A stretch of DNA of 31,903 nt, taken from the NCBI GenBank assembly GCA_022376515.1, contig WTXI01000385.1:1-31903 (forward strand), written 5' to 3'. The position numbers were made by a program, and so were the translations under genes. This DNA is from Lactifluus volemus. Lineage: Eukaryota; Basidiomycota; Agaricomycetes; Russulales; Russulaceae. How positions within the stretch are numbered: the first letter of the stretch is position 1; every line of letters begins with the position of its first letter. Shown in pieces: positions 30,900 to 31,903 of the stretch. The notes under the pieces were generated by a model. The model had not been told where the DNA came from. It did not search any database and saw nothing but the letters and a program-made list of their open reading frames with translations.

Positions 30900-31903
30900 T
30901 CAGCTATGATCAGTTACGGTGAGGAGCATACCCACTTCCACCTCCGCTTTCACGGACCAGATGTGTCGTTGATCCTTGACACAAATCTCCCGGATCTTCG
31001 CCTCAATCGCATTCTTCTTGACTTTATGTGTCTTTAGATCCAAATGTAGAGCTTCAACGAGGGAGATCAAGCTACTCGTGCCCATATTAGCAACTTTCTC
31101 TTTGAGGAACGGAATGTGAGCATCAGGAAAGGGGTTCTTGGGTGCTGCTCGTGGACGCTTTGCCTGCTGCTGCTGCTGATCACCGTTCGCATGAGTAGAC
31201 GACGCAGGTTGGGAGGCTGGTAAGTTCGAATTGAGATGAGGCGGCAAGGCTGGTACGACGAATTGCGGCTGAGGCTTTACCCCCGAAGTTGAAGCGGTGG
31301 ACGAGGACGCGGCATTTCGCACATCTACTGGGACTGAGACATAGGTGAACGGGTCAAGGGGATATGGCGTATCTTTTACACGCGAGTTAGCGGCAAGAGC
31401 AAACGCGATTCGTTAGAAAGCTCACCGTTGAACAGCTGGATCCGATATTGATTCAGTGGTTCGTACTGACAATGGCCGATCTCACTCTCCCAGCATGGGC
31501 CCTTGATAAAGGGAACGAGCGGTACCACAACTTTCCGCTTCTTTGTCTTGGCTTCGGTGACCGTCTCCTTCTCCTTCTCTGCCTTACGCTTGCTCTTGCC
31601 GCCTTCTGGTACAAGTGGAAACGGGAAGGCGTCCATGCCCTCGCGCTCTTCGACGGGCGTTGCTGGCTCTTCGTCGTCACCGTCCACGAGCCAGCCGTCC
31701 AGGTCATCAGATTCCTCTGAATCGTCCCGTTCATCATCCGAATCTCCCAGTATATCGTCCCCTCCCCCTCTCCTCTTCACCCCATTCTTCACCGCTGTCG
31801 TATGCATAGTCGATCGCAATGTCATCTCGCGCAAATGGTCTGCGCGGTTTGATCAGCCGTGAACGCTTCGTGAATGTTCCAAAGTAGCCCGGGCGTTCAT
31901 CCT
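30900..31903 (-). CDS. RLF2: CAF-1 large subunit, C-terminal part (runs off the window)
   Basis: The large subunit of chromatin assembly factor 1 deposits H3-H4 behind the replication fork. The frame enters from the right edge with the family core ERPGYFGTFTKRSRLIKPRR, then PFARDDIAIDYAYDSGEEW (31840-31780) and an acidic stretch. DDLDGWLVDGDDEE (about 31715-31675) is the most characteristic element. A basic KRKAEKEKE segment, VVPLVPFIKGPCWE and YEPLNQYRIQLFN follow. An intron at 31425-31373 leads to DTPYPLDPFTYV, a Gln-rich linker, and a C-terminal helical domain (FLKEKVANMGTSSLISLVEA) of winged-helix type ending at 30900. One base appears to be missing in a G run near 31770, between EEW and the acidic stretch. 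The N-terminal PCNA-binding and KER regions lie outside the window. The 3' end converges on SPC24 with a 207-bp gap. Confidence 0.9.

Noticed and set aside
1..31903. CRISPR arrays, bacterial operons, riboswitches, rRNA
   Set aside because: Spliced fungal genes dominate, and no spaced direct repeats, conserved rRNA sequence or prokaryotic features were found.

Overview
The window is nuclear DNA of a filamentous basidiomycete, most likely an Agaricomycete. The evidence is dense genes on both strands, many short introns (mostly 49-65 bp, GT..AG, with CTNAY-like branch sites), and protein sequences that read as basidiomycete versions of conserved eukaryotic housekeeping proteins. All gene models were built by hand from splice signals and reading frame. 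No transcript or database evidence was available.

Layout. 1-2230: no intact gene, but a decayed minus-strand relic of a CCA-adding tRNA nucleotidyltransferase (about 1080-2230). 2525-4963 (+): a six-exon Crinkler (CRN)-type protein whose C-terminus is a protein-kinase domain. 4964-6473: purine-rich convergent spacer. 6474-8795 (-): NDC80/HEC1, head-to-head with MOG1 (8985-9643, +). 10174-11815 (-): a MIT-like plus coiled-coil protein resembling NRBF2/Atg38. 12385-12969 (+): an unrecognised two-exon gene. 12994-13637: a 5'-truncated non-LTR retrotransposon with a 14-bp target-site duplication. 13756-15804 (+): CCT1/TCP-1 alpha. 16089-19024 (+): CDC27/APC3. 19739-20659 (+): an unrecognised, very acidic 306-residue protein with a long pyrimidine-rich leader and a 26-codon upstream ORF. 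20660-24507: gene-poor, full of homopolymer runs. 24508-25262 (-): TMA20/MCTS1. 25660-29626 (-): exportin CRM1/XPO1, head-to-head with SPC24 (29895-30692, +). 30900-31903 (-): C-terminal part of the CAF-1 large subunit, running off the window.

How the genes relate. Several encode the chromosome-segregation and Ran machinery: NDC80 and SPC24 are two of the four subunits of the same kinetochore complex, CDC27 is an APC/C subunit, MOG1 binds Ran and CRM1 is a Ran-dependent exportin. Both kinetochore genes share a short divergent promoter with a Ran-pathway gene, and each of these promoters carries a CACGTG box.

Quality warning. Genes left of about 20.7 kb splice into clean reading frames (apart from the CCA1 relic). 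All four conserved genes right of about 24.5 kb (TMA20, CRM1, SPC24, CAF-1) need single-base corrections, mostly in short homopolymers, about 25 in all. This looks like a lower-quality stretch of consensus rather than biology. Protein translations from this side should not be used without correction, and genes may be hidden in the 20.7-24.5 kb gap.
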